Below are positions 42,972 to 51,789 of a DNA stretch of 64,000 nt, one piece after another. Origin of the DNA: Christiangramia fulva (GTDB taxonomy: Bacteria > Bacteroidota > Bacteroidia > Flavobacteriales > Flavobacteriaceae); NCBI RefSeq assembly GCF_003024155.1, contig NZ_CP028136.1, positions 3,224,001-3,288,000 of the forward strand, given 5' to 3'. The position numbers were made by a program, and so were the translations under genes. The stretch's first letter is position 1. Every line of letters begins with the position of its first letter. The notes beneath the pieces are model-generated. The model searched no databases. It was not told the DNA's origin and saw only the letters and a list, made by a program, of their open reading frames with translations.

Positions 42972-44036
42972 TTAAAGTTTTGATGTCTTATTCTGAAGGT
43001 AATAATCTGCGATTACCAGCGCGGCCATGGCTTCTACGATAGGTACCGCTCTTGGAACCACGCAGGGATCATGTCTTCCCTTGCCCTGCATTTCTACCTC
43101 TTCACCTTTGGAATTGATGGTTTCCTGCTTTTGCATCAAAGTTGCAACCGGCTTAAATGCCACATTGAAGTAGATATCCATACCGTTGGAGATCCCACCC
43201 TGGATTCCTCCGCTTAAATTGGTTTTAGTTGATTTATCGGTGTTGAAATGATCGTTATGTTCGCTCCCGCGCATTTTCGTGCCGGCAAATCCGCTGCCGT
43301 ATTCAAAACCTTTCACGGCGTTGATGGAAAGCATGGCTTTTCCCAGTTCGGCGTGCAGTTTATCGAATACCGGTTCCCCAAGACCTTTCGGCATATTTTG
43401 AATAACACATTTAACCGTGCCTCCAACTGTATCACCTTCGGAACGAATCTTTTTGATAAAGTTTTCCATTTCTGAAGCGGTTTCAGCATCGGGACAACGC
43501 ACCGGATTTTTTTCAATTTCCGAGAAATCGAGTTCAGAAAAATCTTTTTTCAGTTCAAGTTCCCCCACCGAAGCTACAAAAGCGGTGAATTTTACCTCTT
43601 TCAGCAGCTGCTTGGCGATACTTCCGGCCACCACCCTGCAGGCGGTTTCACGAGCCGAAGACCTGCCGCCGCCGCGGTAATCGCGAACTCCGTACTTTTC
43701 GTCATAAGTATAATCGGCATGGGAAGGACGATAGGTATCTTTTATATGCGAGTAATCTTTTGATTTCTGATTGGCATTTTTAATCACGAAACCAATGGGG
43801 GTTCCCGTTGACTTCCCTTCAAATATTCCGGAAAGAAATTCGACCGTATCAGGCTCTTTTCGCTGGGTTACAATTGCCGATTGCCCCGGCCGCCTGCGGT
43901 CAAGGTCTTGCTGAACAAGTGTGGTGTCGATTTCAAGTCCCGCAGGACATCCGTCTATAATGCCGCCAATGGCTGCACCATGCGACTCTCCGAAAGTGGT
44001 AAGTTTAAAGATTTTACCGAAAGAATTTCCAGGCAT
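42972..44036 (-). CDS. aroC: Chorismate synthase
   Basis: This 354-residue protein begins [27 protein letters not shown], the signature pattern of chorismate synthase. [25 protein letters not shown] and [26 protein letters not shown] follow, with the FMN-binding and substrate-binding Arg residues. [18 protein letters not shown] and [21 protein letters not shown] close the protein. It converts EPSP to chorismate, the last shikimate step. The order aroC then dicarboxylate symporter is probably an operon. Confidence 0.95.
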   Translation of the reverse strand: MPGNSFGKIFKLTTFGESHGAAIGGIIDGCPAGLEIDTTLVQQDLDRRRPGQSAIVTQRKEPDTVEFLSGIFEGKSTGTPIGFVIKNANQKSKDYSHIKDTYRPSHADYTYDEKYGVRDYRGGGRSSARETACRVVAGSIAKQLLKEVKFTAFVASVGELELKKDFSELDFSEIEKNPVRCPDAETASEMENFIKKIRSEGDTVGGTVKCVIQNMPKGLGEPVFDKLHAELGKAMLSINAVKGFEYGSGFAGTKMRGSEHNDHFNTDKSTKTNLSGGIQGGISNGMDIYFNVAFKPVATLMQKQETINSKGEEVEMQGKGRHDPCVVPRAVPIVEAMAALVIADYYLQNKTSKL

Positions 44037-44211
44037 TCAAAGGATTTTGAACAAATGTAATTTTTTAAGCACATATTTGAAAATGGAATCCTACTTAAAG
44101 TTGGCATAATACTAACTCCCACACTTAAACATTTGGTAATTTATTTTTAATTCTATGCTAAGCCAGGGAAGCAGCATTTAATTCAAATTTGCAGTAAATG
44201 TTATTAATATT

Positions 44212-45015
44212 TTGAAAAAGAGAAAACCTGAGATAGTGGTTGTTTCAGATGTCCATTTGGGAACACTTGGCTGTAACGCAAAAGAACTCCTGGAGTATCT
44301 TAATGGAATTAAACCCAAAAAACTTATCCTGAACGGGGATATAATCGATATCTGGCAATTCAGGAAAAGTTATTTTCCCAAAGCTCATCTTGATGTGATC
44401 CGGCGCATTATCGAAATGCAATCGAAGGGAACCGAAGTTATTTATATTACCGGGAATCACGATGAAATGCTGAGGAAATTCAGCGGCACGGTTGTTGGCG
44501 GATTCCAAATCCTGGACAAACTGGTTCTCGATCTCGACGGAAAAAAAGCCTGGTTCTTCCATGGTGATGTCTTTGATATTTCAATAAAAAATGCAAAATT
44601 CTTAGCTAAATTAGGCGGTTGGGGTTATGATCTTCTAATTATCTTAAACCGATTTCTTAACTGGTTCCTGGTAAAAAGAGGAAGAAAAAAATATTCACTT
44701 TCCAGGAAAATCAAAAATAGTGTTAAGGAAGCAGTCAAATTTATTTCAAAATTTGAAAAAACCGTAGCTGAACTTGCAATCGAAAATGGCTATAAATATG
44801 TGATTTGCGGACATATTCATCAACCCAAAATGGTTCGTAAAATCACTAAAAACGGAATTTGTCTTTACATGAATTCAGGAGATTGGATCGAGAATCTTAC
44901 CGCACTGGAATACAAAAATAAAAAATGGAACCTGGTCTATTACCAGGAACTTCAGGAAAAAAAGCGGCAGGAAAGACATAATCTCACCGCCGTTACTGTA
45001 TTATCCAAAAAGTAA
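44212..45015 (+). CDS. UDP-2,3-diacylglucosamine pyrophosphatase-like metallophosphoesterase (TTG start)
   Basis: The only sensible start is a TTG at 44212; no in-frame ATG lies before the first motif. The 267 residues carry the calcineurin-like metal ligands in order: VVSDVHLG (Asp13, His15), LNGDIID, ITGNHDEML, FFHGDVFD and CGHIHQPK. The spacing fits LpxH-type enzymes, which remove UMP from UDP-2,3-diacylglucosamine in lipid A synthesis, although LpxH is usually ~240 residues. The C-terminal tail (ERHNLTAVTVLSKK) is an extension. It is a plausible alternative LpxH-like enzyme. Confidence 0.8.
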   Translation: MKKRKPEIVVVSDVHLGTLGCNAKELLEYLNGIKPKKLILNGDIIDIWQFRKSYFPKAHLDVIRRIIEMQSKGTEVIYITGNHDEMLRKFSGTVVGGFQILDKLVLDLDGKKAWFFHGDVFDISIKNAKFLAKLGGWGYDLLIILNRFLNWFLVKRGRKKYSLSRKIKNSVKEAVKFISKFEKTVAELAIENGYKYVICGHIHQPKMVRKITKNGICLYMNSGDWIENLTALEYKNKKWNLVYYQELQEKKRQERHNLTAVTVLSKK

Positions 45016-45020
45016 TGTCT

Positions 45021-45392
45021 TTATTTACCGGAATGTTTTTCCAAGATCTCATCGGTCAGGGAAATGAGCGTTTCCATATCAAAGGGTTTGGAAAGAAATT
45101 CAGTAGCGCCGGCCTGTTTGCAAATTTCATTAACGTTGTGAAGTGCCGACATCATAATCACGGGAATATCGGCAAATTCCTCATCTTTTCGAAGATCGGC
45201 ACACACATCTGTCCCGTCTACCCCCGAGATGAGCTTATCAAGCAGGATCAGGTCGATATTATTAGACTTTATATTTTCTTTCGTCTTTCTTGGCTCCTGG
45301 GAAACCACCACCTGGTGCCCGTTAAATTCAAGAATATCACGCAACATGAATCCTATAGTTTGATCATCATCAACAATCAATATATTCGCCAT
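45021..45392 (-). CDS. Stand-alone response-regulator receiver
   Basis: This 123-residue protein is a receiver domain and nothing more. The acidic pocket is ILIVDDDQ (Asp8-10), the phosphoacceptor is Asp52 in LILLDKLISGVDG, and Ser82 and Lys102 (FLSKPF) complete the site. With no output domain it may pass phosphate on or bind a partner protein. It starts 3 bases after the stop of the histidine kinase gene, so the two form a probable pair. Confidence 0.9.
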   Translation of the reverse strand: MANILIVDDDQTIGFMLRDILEFNGHQVVVSQEPRKTKENIKSNNIDLILLDKLISGVDGTDVCADLRKDEEFADIPVIMMSALHNVNEICKQAGATEFLSKPFDMETLISLTDEILEKHSGK

Positions 45393-45395
45393 AAT

Positions 45396-46940
45396 TTAAT
45401 TTTGTTCTAAAGGTAAAGTGAAAATAAATTCAGAACCTTTTCCAGGTTCACTGTTAACAAAAATTTCCCCGTGATGCCTGTGAATGATCTGTTTTGAAAG
45501 GTAAAGACCAATTCCAAAACCCGAATAAGTTTCTTCATTTTGGGATGGAACCCTAAAAAACCTGTTAAAAACAAGCTTTTTGTCTTTATCGGAAATCCCG
45601 ATCCCAAAATCCTTTACTCCCACTCCAACATGGTTCCTGTCCGGGTGAAAAACGCGGACCTCAATTCTTTTATCGTCACCCGAATATTTAATGGCATTGG
45701 TAATTAAGTTTACAATCACCTGCCCGATCCTGTCTTTATCTGCACTCACATTGCATTCGCAATAGTGATTTAATTCAACCCTTAAATTTTTATTTGTATA
45801 ACTAAAATCCTCTATGATCTCTTCCACCAGGTCGTTGAGAAGAAATTTTTCAAGTTTCAATTCCATCTCATTTTGCTCAATTCGGGAAAGATCAAGCATT
45901 TCTGAAATCAGCCTGATAAGCCTTTCTATCTGGCCTTCTATACGATTAAGGTAAGGTTTTACAACCTTGTTCTCTTCAGTCTCTTCTCCAAGCATAGATT
46001 GCAGAAGTTGAATATATCCTTTAATTGAAGTTACAGGAGTTTTTAATTCATGACTTACCAGTTTAAGAAAATCTTCTTTTCTTTTTTCTTCTTCCTTCAT
46101 TTTTTGAATTTCGATGGCAGAAGAAATCCAGTATTCCACATTCCCTTCCTGATCCTTCAGTGGAGCGATTTGGCAAAGATGCCATTTGTACTCCTTATTT
46201 TTATCTTTAATTCTACATTCAACTTCAAATGGCCTTCCCGATTTTAATGATTTTTCCGCAATTTCCTGGATATTTTGCCAGTCTTGGTGATGCAACATCT
46301 TACCGGGTTCTTTTTCAATAAGTTCATCAAGACTGCGTCCTGTATAATCCAGCCAGCTTTGGTTATAATAATAAGAATTTCCATTTTTATCAGAAATACT
46401 GATCTTATGCGGCATAAAATCTGAAATACTGCGGTAAAGATCTTCACTCTTCTTTAACTCCTTATGAAGAACAGCCTGAGAGCTTACCTCGTGGGCGATA
46501 ACCGCCACTCCATAGATCTTTCCATTTTGATCCCGTTGTGGCTGGTAAATAAAGTTAAAATAAAGAAGTTCTCTCCCGCTTTCCCTGCTAATATACACGG
46601 GCATTTCATAGCCGCGCCTGGCCTCTCCCTTTTCATAAACCTCCAGAAGAAGATTTTCCAGGCCCTGCTCTTTTATGTCGGGATGAGCTTCAACCAGTGG
46701 TTTCCCGATAATATCTCGTGATTTATTCCAGAAATTGAGAACTGCATCGTTTGCGACTTCTATTATAAGATCCTCGCCTTTAAGTAAAGTTATCATTGAA
46801 GGCGAAGAGTGAACCAAGGTTTTATACTGGTGCAATTCAAAAGCATCACCTTTATCTAATTGTTCTTTTAGATATTCGTTTTCCCTATGACTTTTTGATA
46901 ATTCCTTTTCTAACTCCTTAATTCGAAGTTCCTCGGTCAT
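45396..46940 (-). CDS. PAS-domain hybrid-less sensor histidine kinase (soluble)
   Basis: This 514-residue protein has an N-terminal coiled coil (about 1-32), a first PAS domain (about 40-155), a second PAS with its PAC motif (about 160-280), a HisKA domain with FLKLVSHELKTPVTSIKG (His297), and a HATPase domain with QVIVNLITNAIKYS, DFGIGISDKDKKLVFNRFFR and FGIGLYLSKQII. No membrane segment is evident, so it should sense a cytoplasmic signal through the PAS domains. It is followed by a lone receiver, its likely partner. Confidence 0.9.
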   Translation of the reverse strand: MTEELRIKELEKELSKSHRENEYLKEQLDKGDAFELHQYKTLVHSSPSMITLLKGEDLIIEVANDAVLNFWNKSRDIIGKPLVEAHPDIKEQGLENLLLEVYEKGEARRGYEMPVYISRESGRELLYFNFIYQPQRDQNGKIYGVAVIAHEVSSQAVLHKELKKSEDLYRSISDFMPHKISISDKNGNSYYYNQSWLDYTGRSLDELIEKEPGKMLHHQDWQNIQEIAEKSLKSGRPFEVECRIKDKNKEYKWHLCQIAPLKDQEGNVEYWISSAIEIQKMKEEEKRKEDFLKLVSHELKTPVTSIKGYIQLLQSMLGEETEENKVVKPYLNRIEGQIERLIRLISEMLDLSRIEQNEMELKLEKFLLNDLVEEIIEDFSYTNKNLRVELNHYCECNVSADKDRIGQVIVNLITNAIKYSGDDKRIEVRVFHPDRNHVGVGVKDFGIGISDKDKKLVFNRFFRVPSQNEETYSGFGIGLYLSKQIIHRHHGEIFVNSEPGKGSEFIFTLPLEQN

Positions 46941-47038
46941 TTAGATCTGTTTAACTAATTAGTTTCCCGGTGTTGAGAATTTTTAAAAGTATAGATTTTT
47001 TAACCGGAAACTAAACATTTAAGATTTTCTTAATATGA

Positions 47039-49960
47039 TCAGGCAAGGGCTTTTTTCAATATAGAAATAGGGTGTTCTGCAATTTTGCCGGTACCGTCTT
47101 TTATCTGGTGTCGGCAACTGGTGCCATTAGCCGAAATGATTGTATTTGGCCCTGCTTTTCTAACTGCGGGAAAAAGGGAATTTTCTCCAATTCGCATACT
47201 CACCTCGTAGTGTTCTTTTTCGTACCCGAAAGAACCCGCCATCCCACAACAACCCGAAGGAATGATGGTCACCGTATAGTTTTTCGGAAGGTTTAACACT
47301 TCGAAAGTACGGGAAGTATTAGAAAGCGCTTTCTGATGGCAATGTCCATGAATCTTCACCGTGGCTTTTTTCTTTGTAAACTGATTTTCAGAAATATTGC
47401 CTTCGGAAATTTCCATTTTCAGAAATTCCTCAATTATAAAACAATTTTTAGATAATTGGAGTGCCGCTTCTTTATCATCAGCCAGGCGAAGGTATTCATC
47501 ACGAAAAGAAAGAATCGCTGAAGGCTCTATGCCGATAAGAGGCGTGTCATTGTTGATAATATCTTTGAAAATCTTCACATTTTGATTAGCAAGAGCTTTG
47601 GCTTCGGAAAGAAATCCTTTTGAAATATAACTTCTTCCGCTTTCAGGATGATCAATAATTTCCACCTGATAATTCAGTTTGGCCAAAAGCTGAAGGGCAT
47701 CCTTTCCAATTTTTACATCCAGGAAATTGGTGAATTCATCACAGAAAAGATAGATCTTTTTCACCGGATTTTTCACCTGAAACTTTTCCATATTCTCCCT
47801 ATAATACTGCCTCAGTGTTTGTTTGGAAATTACCGGCAATTCCCTTTCCGGAGCTATTCCAAGGAATTTTTTTAGCATTCCCGAACTCAGCTTGTTTTTC
47901 ATAAAATAGCGGGAAATTCCGGGAGTTTTTGATGCAAGGCTGTTGTAATGAGAAATATTAGCAAACATCCTGTCTCTCAAAGAAGGCTTATGCGCTTTAT
48001 GGTATTGATACTGAAATTCGGCTTTTAAACTGGCCATATCAACATTGGAAGGACATTCACTTTTGCAGCCTTTACAGCTTATGCAGAGATCCAATACTTC
48101 CTTAAGTTCTTCATGATCAAACCTGTTTGCCTTTTCTGAATTGGTCAGGAATTCCCTTAAAGCGTTTGCTCTCGCCCGGGTGGTATCTTTTTCATCTTTT
48201 GTAGCCCGATAACTGGGACACATAGTGCCCCCGGCTTCCACCGATTTACGGCAATCCCCGCTGCCGTTACATTTTTCAGCCAGCCGCAAAACTCCATCGG
48301 CATCTGAAAAATCCATAATAGTTTCGATCTCCGGTTCTTTTCTTCCCGGAACATAGCGAAGGGAAGTATCCATGGGATCGGTATCCACGATCTTACCGGG
48401 ATTAAAGATATTGAGAGGATCAAAAACTGTTTTTACCTCTTTCAGAAGTTTGTAATTATGAGAGCCGATCATTTTTTCAATAAATTCAGCTCTTACACGT
48501 CCGTCCCCATGTTCCCCGCTCAAAGAACCATTGTATTTCTTTACTAAGGCTGCCACCTCTTCGGTAATTTGCCTGAAAAGCCTGACATCCTCTTTTTTCT
48601 TAAGGTCCAGAATAGGTCTTAAATGAAGTTCCCCGGCACCGGCATGTGCATAATAAACCGCCTGCTGATCGTATTTCTTCATGATAGCCGAAAATTCATT
48701 GATATATTCGGCTAAAACAGGCAGAGGTACAGCGGTGTCTTCAATACAGGCGACGGCTTTTTTGTCACCTTTCATATTTCCCAGAAGGCCTAATCCGGCT
48801 TTTCGTAATTCAAGGGCGAGATCTATTTCGTCACCAAAAAGCACAGGATTCGCATAGCTTAATCCCGATTTATCAATTGTAGAAAGAAGCGCCTCAACCT
48901 GTTGTTGAAGGTTTTCTTCAGAATCTGCCCGTAGTTCCAGCATCAAAATTGCCATTGGATCACCTTCAATAAAAAACCTGTTTTCGCGATATTTCAGGTT
49001 TTGGCTGGTACAGTCCAGGATGACCTTATCCATCATTTCACAGGTGAAAAGGTTGTGGTCCATCACCGGCACCACCGCCTGTAAACAATTTTCGATATTG
49101 CTGAAATGTGCGGCGACCATAGCCGTGTACTTTGGCGGAAGCTTATCAAGCTGCAGGGTAATCTCAGTAATAAAAGCGAGGGTACCCTCACTTCCCGAAA
49201 TAAGTTTACACATATTAAAGGCATCTCCTGTCTCAGTAAAAATTTCTGACCGCAGCAACTCGTCAATGGCATATCCGGTATTTCTCCTGTGAATGCCGGG
49301 ATCTGGGAATTCTTTTTCTATTTCCTTTTTATTTTCTTCGCTGGAAAGAATATCATTAAGCTTGCGATAAATTTCGCCTTCGAGAGATTTTAATTCAAGT
49401 TTCTTGTCATATTCAGCTTTCGTGAGATCTTTGAATTCAACTTCAGACCCATCGCTTAGAAGGCATTTTAAGGAAATTAGTTTCTCCCTGGTGGTGCCAT
49501 ATTTAATAGAAGTTGTCCCGCTGGAATTATTACCGGCCATTCCTCCTATCATACAGCGATTGGAGGTAGAGGTATTCGGACCGAAAAAGAGTTGGTATTT
49601 GCTTAATTTTCTGTTTAGATCATCCCGTATTACGCCCGGTTGAACAGTAACTTTTTTCTGCTTTTCGTCTATTTTAACAATATCGGTGAAATGGCGGGAA
49701 ACGTCAACAACTATTCCGTTTCCTGTACACTGCCCTGCCAGGGAAGTTCCTGCTGTTCGTGGAATTAGGGAGGTACCGTTTTCGGCGGCAAATTTTATTA
49801 ATAGTTTCAGGTCCGGGACATTTGCCGGATAACATACTGCCAGAGGCAATTCCCGATACACCGAGGCATCAGTGGCATAAATAGACCTTCTAAGGGAATC
49901 ATCAAAAAATTCACCGGTGAGTTCTTTTCTCAGTTGGTTGAGGGCGCGCTTAAAATCCAT
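47039..49960 (-). CDS. FAD-linked oxidoreductase fused to Fe-S (GlpC-like) domain
   Basis: I start at MDFKRALN (complement of 49958-49960); the first codon of the longer frame is TTG. The ~973 residues contain an FAD-binding PCMH domain (PRTAGTSLAGQCTGNGIVVDVSRH), an FAD-oxidase C domain, and then two Fe-S motifs, CNGSGDCRKS...CPS and CISCKGCKSECPSNVD. The C-terminal domain has two CCG-like elements, including CHQKAL and GCCGMAGSFGYE. The architecture is that of YdiJ-type and D-2-hydroxyacid dehydrogenases, which oxidise D-lactate or D-2-hydroxyglutarate and feed electrons to quinone. It stands alone. Confidence 0.88.
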   Translation of the reverse strand: MDFKRALNQLRKELTGEFFDDSLRRSIYATDASVYRELPLAVCYPANVPDLKLLIKFAAENGTSLIPRTAGTSLAGQCTGNGIVVDVSRHFTDIVKIDEKQKKVTVQPGVIRDDLNRKLSKYQLFFGPNTSTSNRCMIGGMAGNNSSGTTSIKYGTTREKLISLKCLLSDGSEVEFKDLTKAEYDKKLELKSLEGEIYRKLNDILSSEENKKEIEKEFPDPGIHRRNTGYAIDELLRSEIFTETGDAFNMCKLISGSEGTLAFITEITLQLDKLPPKYTAMVAAHFSNIENCLQAVVPVMDHNLFTCEMMDKVILDCTSQNLKYRENRFFIEGDPMAILMLELRADSEENLQQQVEALLSTIDKSGLSYANPVLFGDEIDLALELRKAGLGLLGNMKGDKKAVACIEDTAVPLPVLAEYINEFSAIMKKYDQQAVYYAHAGAGELHLRPILDLKKKEDVRLFRQITEEVAALVKKYNGSLSGEHGDGRVRAEFIEKMIGSHNYKLLKEVKTVFDPLNIFNPGKIVDTDPMDTSLRYVPGRKEPEIETIMDFSDADGVLRLAEKCNGSGDCRKSVEAGGTMCPSYRATKDEKDTTRARANALREFLTNSEKANRFDHEELKEVLDLCISCKGCKSECPSNVDMASLKAEFQYQYHKAHKPSLRDRMFANISHYNSLASKTPGISRYFMKNKLSSGMLKKFLGIAPERELPVISKQTLRQYYRENMEKFQVKNPVKKIYLFCDEFTNFLDVKIGKDALQLLAKLNYQVEIIDHPESGRSYISKGFLSEAKALANQNVKIFKDIINNDTPLIGIEPSAILSFRDEYLRLADDKEAALQLSKNCFIIEEFLKMEISEGNISENQFTKKKATVKIHGHCHQKALSNTSRTFEVLNLPKNYTVTIIPSGCCGMAGSFGYEKEHYEVSMRIGENSLFPAVRKAGPNTIISANGTSCRHQIKDGTGKIAEHPISILKKALA

Positions 49961-50042
49961 ATCCAAATTTAGAAGTTTTTGCGATTTTGACTTAACAGTT
50001 TTTTAATTAATATTAACAATACATTGACGGTGGAGAACGTTT

Positions 50043-50068
50043 TTGTAATACAAATCGCATTAAATTTG
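50043..50068 (+). promoter_or_regulatory. Candidate promoter for the small barrel gene
   Basis: TAAATTTG at 50061-50068 matches TAnnTTTG. TTG at 50043-50045 lies 15 bases upstream, somewhat short for the consensus. It is 26 bases before the ATG at 50095. Confidence 0.35.
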
Positions 50069-50094
50069 TCTAAAACTAAAACGAATCGATCAAT

Positions 50095-50595
50095 ATGAAA
50101 AAGGAATTTCTTATTGCAGCTTTCTTCTTTGGAGCTGCATTTTTTTATGGTGCATATGCCCAAAGTATTTCAGAAAACGCCCTGGGGTTAAGAGTGGGTG
50201 GTGGAAATAGCTTTGGTGCAGAAGTCTCTTATCAAAGAGAGGTGGGCGCTGAAAATAACCGGCTAGAATTTGACCTTGGTTGGAGAAATGACAGTTATTA
50301 TGATGCCATTAAACTGGTGGGACTCTACCAGTGGGTATGGAACATCGATGGAGGTTTTAACTGGTATGCCGGTGCAGGTGCCGGTTTAGGAAGCTATAAC
50401 GATAACCGGAATGATAATCTTGATAGACACGACGGAGCTTTTGCTTTAATCGCAGGAGATATTGGAATTGAGTATAATTTTGATTTTCCGTTGTTGTTAT
50501 CCCTGGATTTTCGTCCTGAAATTGGATTCTCAAATTATGTGGAAAGCGATGATTTCGCTCCAGACCTGGCTCTTGGAATAAGATATCAATTTTAG
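50095..50595 (+). CDS. Small outer-membrane beta-barrel protein
   Basis: This 166-residue protein starts MKKEFLIAAFFFGAAFFYGAYAQ, a classical signal peptide with AxA-type cleavage near residue 22. The mature part is made of about eight amphipathic strands, for example ALGLRVGGGNSFGAEVSYQ, NRLEFDLGWR and FNWYAGAGAGLGSYN, and ends with ALGIRYQF, an outer-membrane barrel C-terminus with terminal Phe. Its role is unknown. A Rho-independent terminator follows on the plus strand. Confidence 0.75.
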   Translation: MKKEFLIAAFFFGAAFFYGAYAQSISENALGLRVGGGNSFGAEVSYQREVGAENNRLEFDLGWRNDSYYDAIKLVGLYQWVWNIDGGFNWYAGAGAGLGSYNDNRNDNLDRHDGAFALIAGDIGIEYNFDFPLLLSLDFRPEIGFSNYVESDDFAPDLALGIRYQF

Positions 50596-50628
50596 ATTTT
50601 CTTAATTTATAGGTTTAAGAAAGGGAAG

Positions 50629-50660
50629 GTGGAGATTGTAAAAAATCTCCACTTTTTTTT
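50629..50660 (+). terminator. Intrinsic terminator downstream of the small barrel gene
   Basis: GTGGAGATT (50629-50637) pairs with AATCTCCAC (50644-50652), followed by eight T residues. The 3' end of the convergent bshA gene abuts it. Confidence 0.85.
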
Positions 50661-51789
50661 ATGCCTTCTCTAAAGCTTTTTCATAGAGAGCTTCGTAGAG
50701 AGGAACTATTTTATGAATATCAAATTTCGCGGCAACTTCTCTTGCCTGCTTCTTAAAAAGTTTCAATTTTTCTTCGTTCTCAAGGATAGAAATAGCATCC
50801 TTAGACATGCTTTCAATATCTCCAACATCTCTAAGATAACCCGATACACCATGAATATTAACTTCAGGCAAACCTCCTGAATTAGTGGAAATTACAGGCA
50901 CTTTATTAATCATTGCTTCAAGTGCTGCAAGTCCGAAACTTTCGGTTTCTGAAGGCAGTAAAAACAGATCAGAAAAACAAAGGATCTTATCGATCTCATG
51001 ACTCTGACCAAGAAATAAAACCCTGTCTGAAATATTCAATTCTTCCACAAGTTCCTCAGCGGCTTCTTTTTCAGGGCCTTCACCAACCATCATCAGGCGA
51101 GCCTTTATTTTTTTCTGAATATTGAAAAATATATGGATCACATCATCAATACGCTTCACTTTTCTAAAGTTACTAACATGTGTAATGATCTTTTCATCTT
51201 CATCTGCCATTATATCACGCTGACAATCGGTAAAACCTATTTGTTCATACTTTGAAATATCTATAAAATTGGGAATCACTTCAATCTCTTTTCTGATGTT
51301 GAAAAAGCGCAGTGTATCTTTTTTCAGATTTTCAGAAACCGAAGTGACAAAATCGCTGTTATTGATACTGAAAGAAACCGCGGGTTTATAGAAAGGATGA
51401 TTTCCAACAAGGGTGATGTCGGTTCCATGAAGCGTGGTTACCATAGGCAATCTGATTCCGTATTCCTCAAGCATTTTCTTCGCCATATAACCCGCATAGG
51501 CATGAGGAATGGCATAATGTACGTGCAGAACCTCGATCCCGTAATGCCGCACCACATTCACCAGTTTGCTGCTTAAGGCAAGTTCATAGGGCTGATAATG
51601 GAACAACGGATATTCATGAACATTCACCTCGTGAAATCTGATATGACTGGAGATCTGCTCCAGCCTAACCGGTTGTTTGTAGGTAATAAAATGCACTTCA
51701 TGGCCACGCTTAGAAAGAGCCAGGCCTAATTCAGTAGCTACGACACCACTTCCGCCGAAGGTAGGATAACAAACAATGGCAATTTTCAT
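50659..51789 (-). CDS. bshA: N-acetyl-alpha-D-glucosaminyl L-malate synthase (BshA)
   Basis: I start at MKIAIVCYPTFGG (complement of 51787-51789), giving ~376 residues. BshA features are the N-terminal YPTFGGSGVVATELG, with the small-residue loop binding UDP-GlcNAc, and HVHYAIPHAYAGYMAKK. TLHGTDITLVG follows and the GT4 acceptor loop is FLLPSETESFGLAALEAM. It couples UDP-GlcNAc to L-malate, the first step of bacillithiol synthesis. Its ATG overlaps the stop of the preceding glycoside hydrolase fusion by one base (TGATG), so they are translationally coupled. Confidence 0.92.
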   Translation of the reverse strand: MKIAIVCYPTFGGSGVVATELGLALSKRGHEVHFITYKQPVRLEQISSHIRFHEVNVHEYPLFHYQPYELALSSKLVNVVRHYGIEVLHVHYAIPHAYAGYMAKKMLEEYGIRLPMVTTLHGTDITLVGNHPFYKPAVSFSINNSDFVTSVSENLKKDTLRFFNIRKEIEVIPNFIDISKYEQIGFTDCQRDIMADEDEKIITHVSNFRKVKRIDDVIHIFFNIQKKIKARLMMVGEGPEKEAAEELVEELNISDRVLFLGQSHEIDKILCFSDLFLLPSETESFGLAALEAMINKVPVISTNSGGLPEVNIHGVSGYLRDVGDIESMSKDAISILENEEKLKLFKKQAREVAAKFDIHKIVPLYEALYEKALEKA

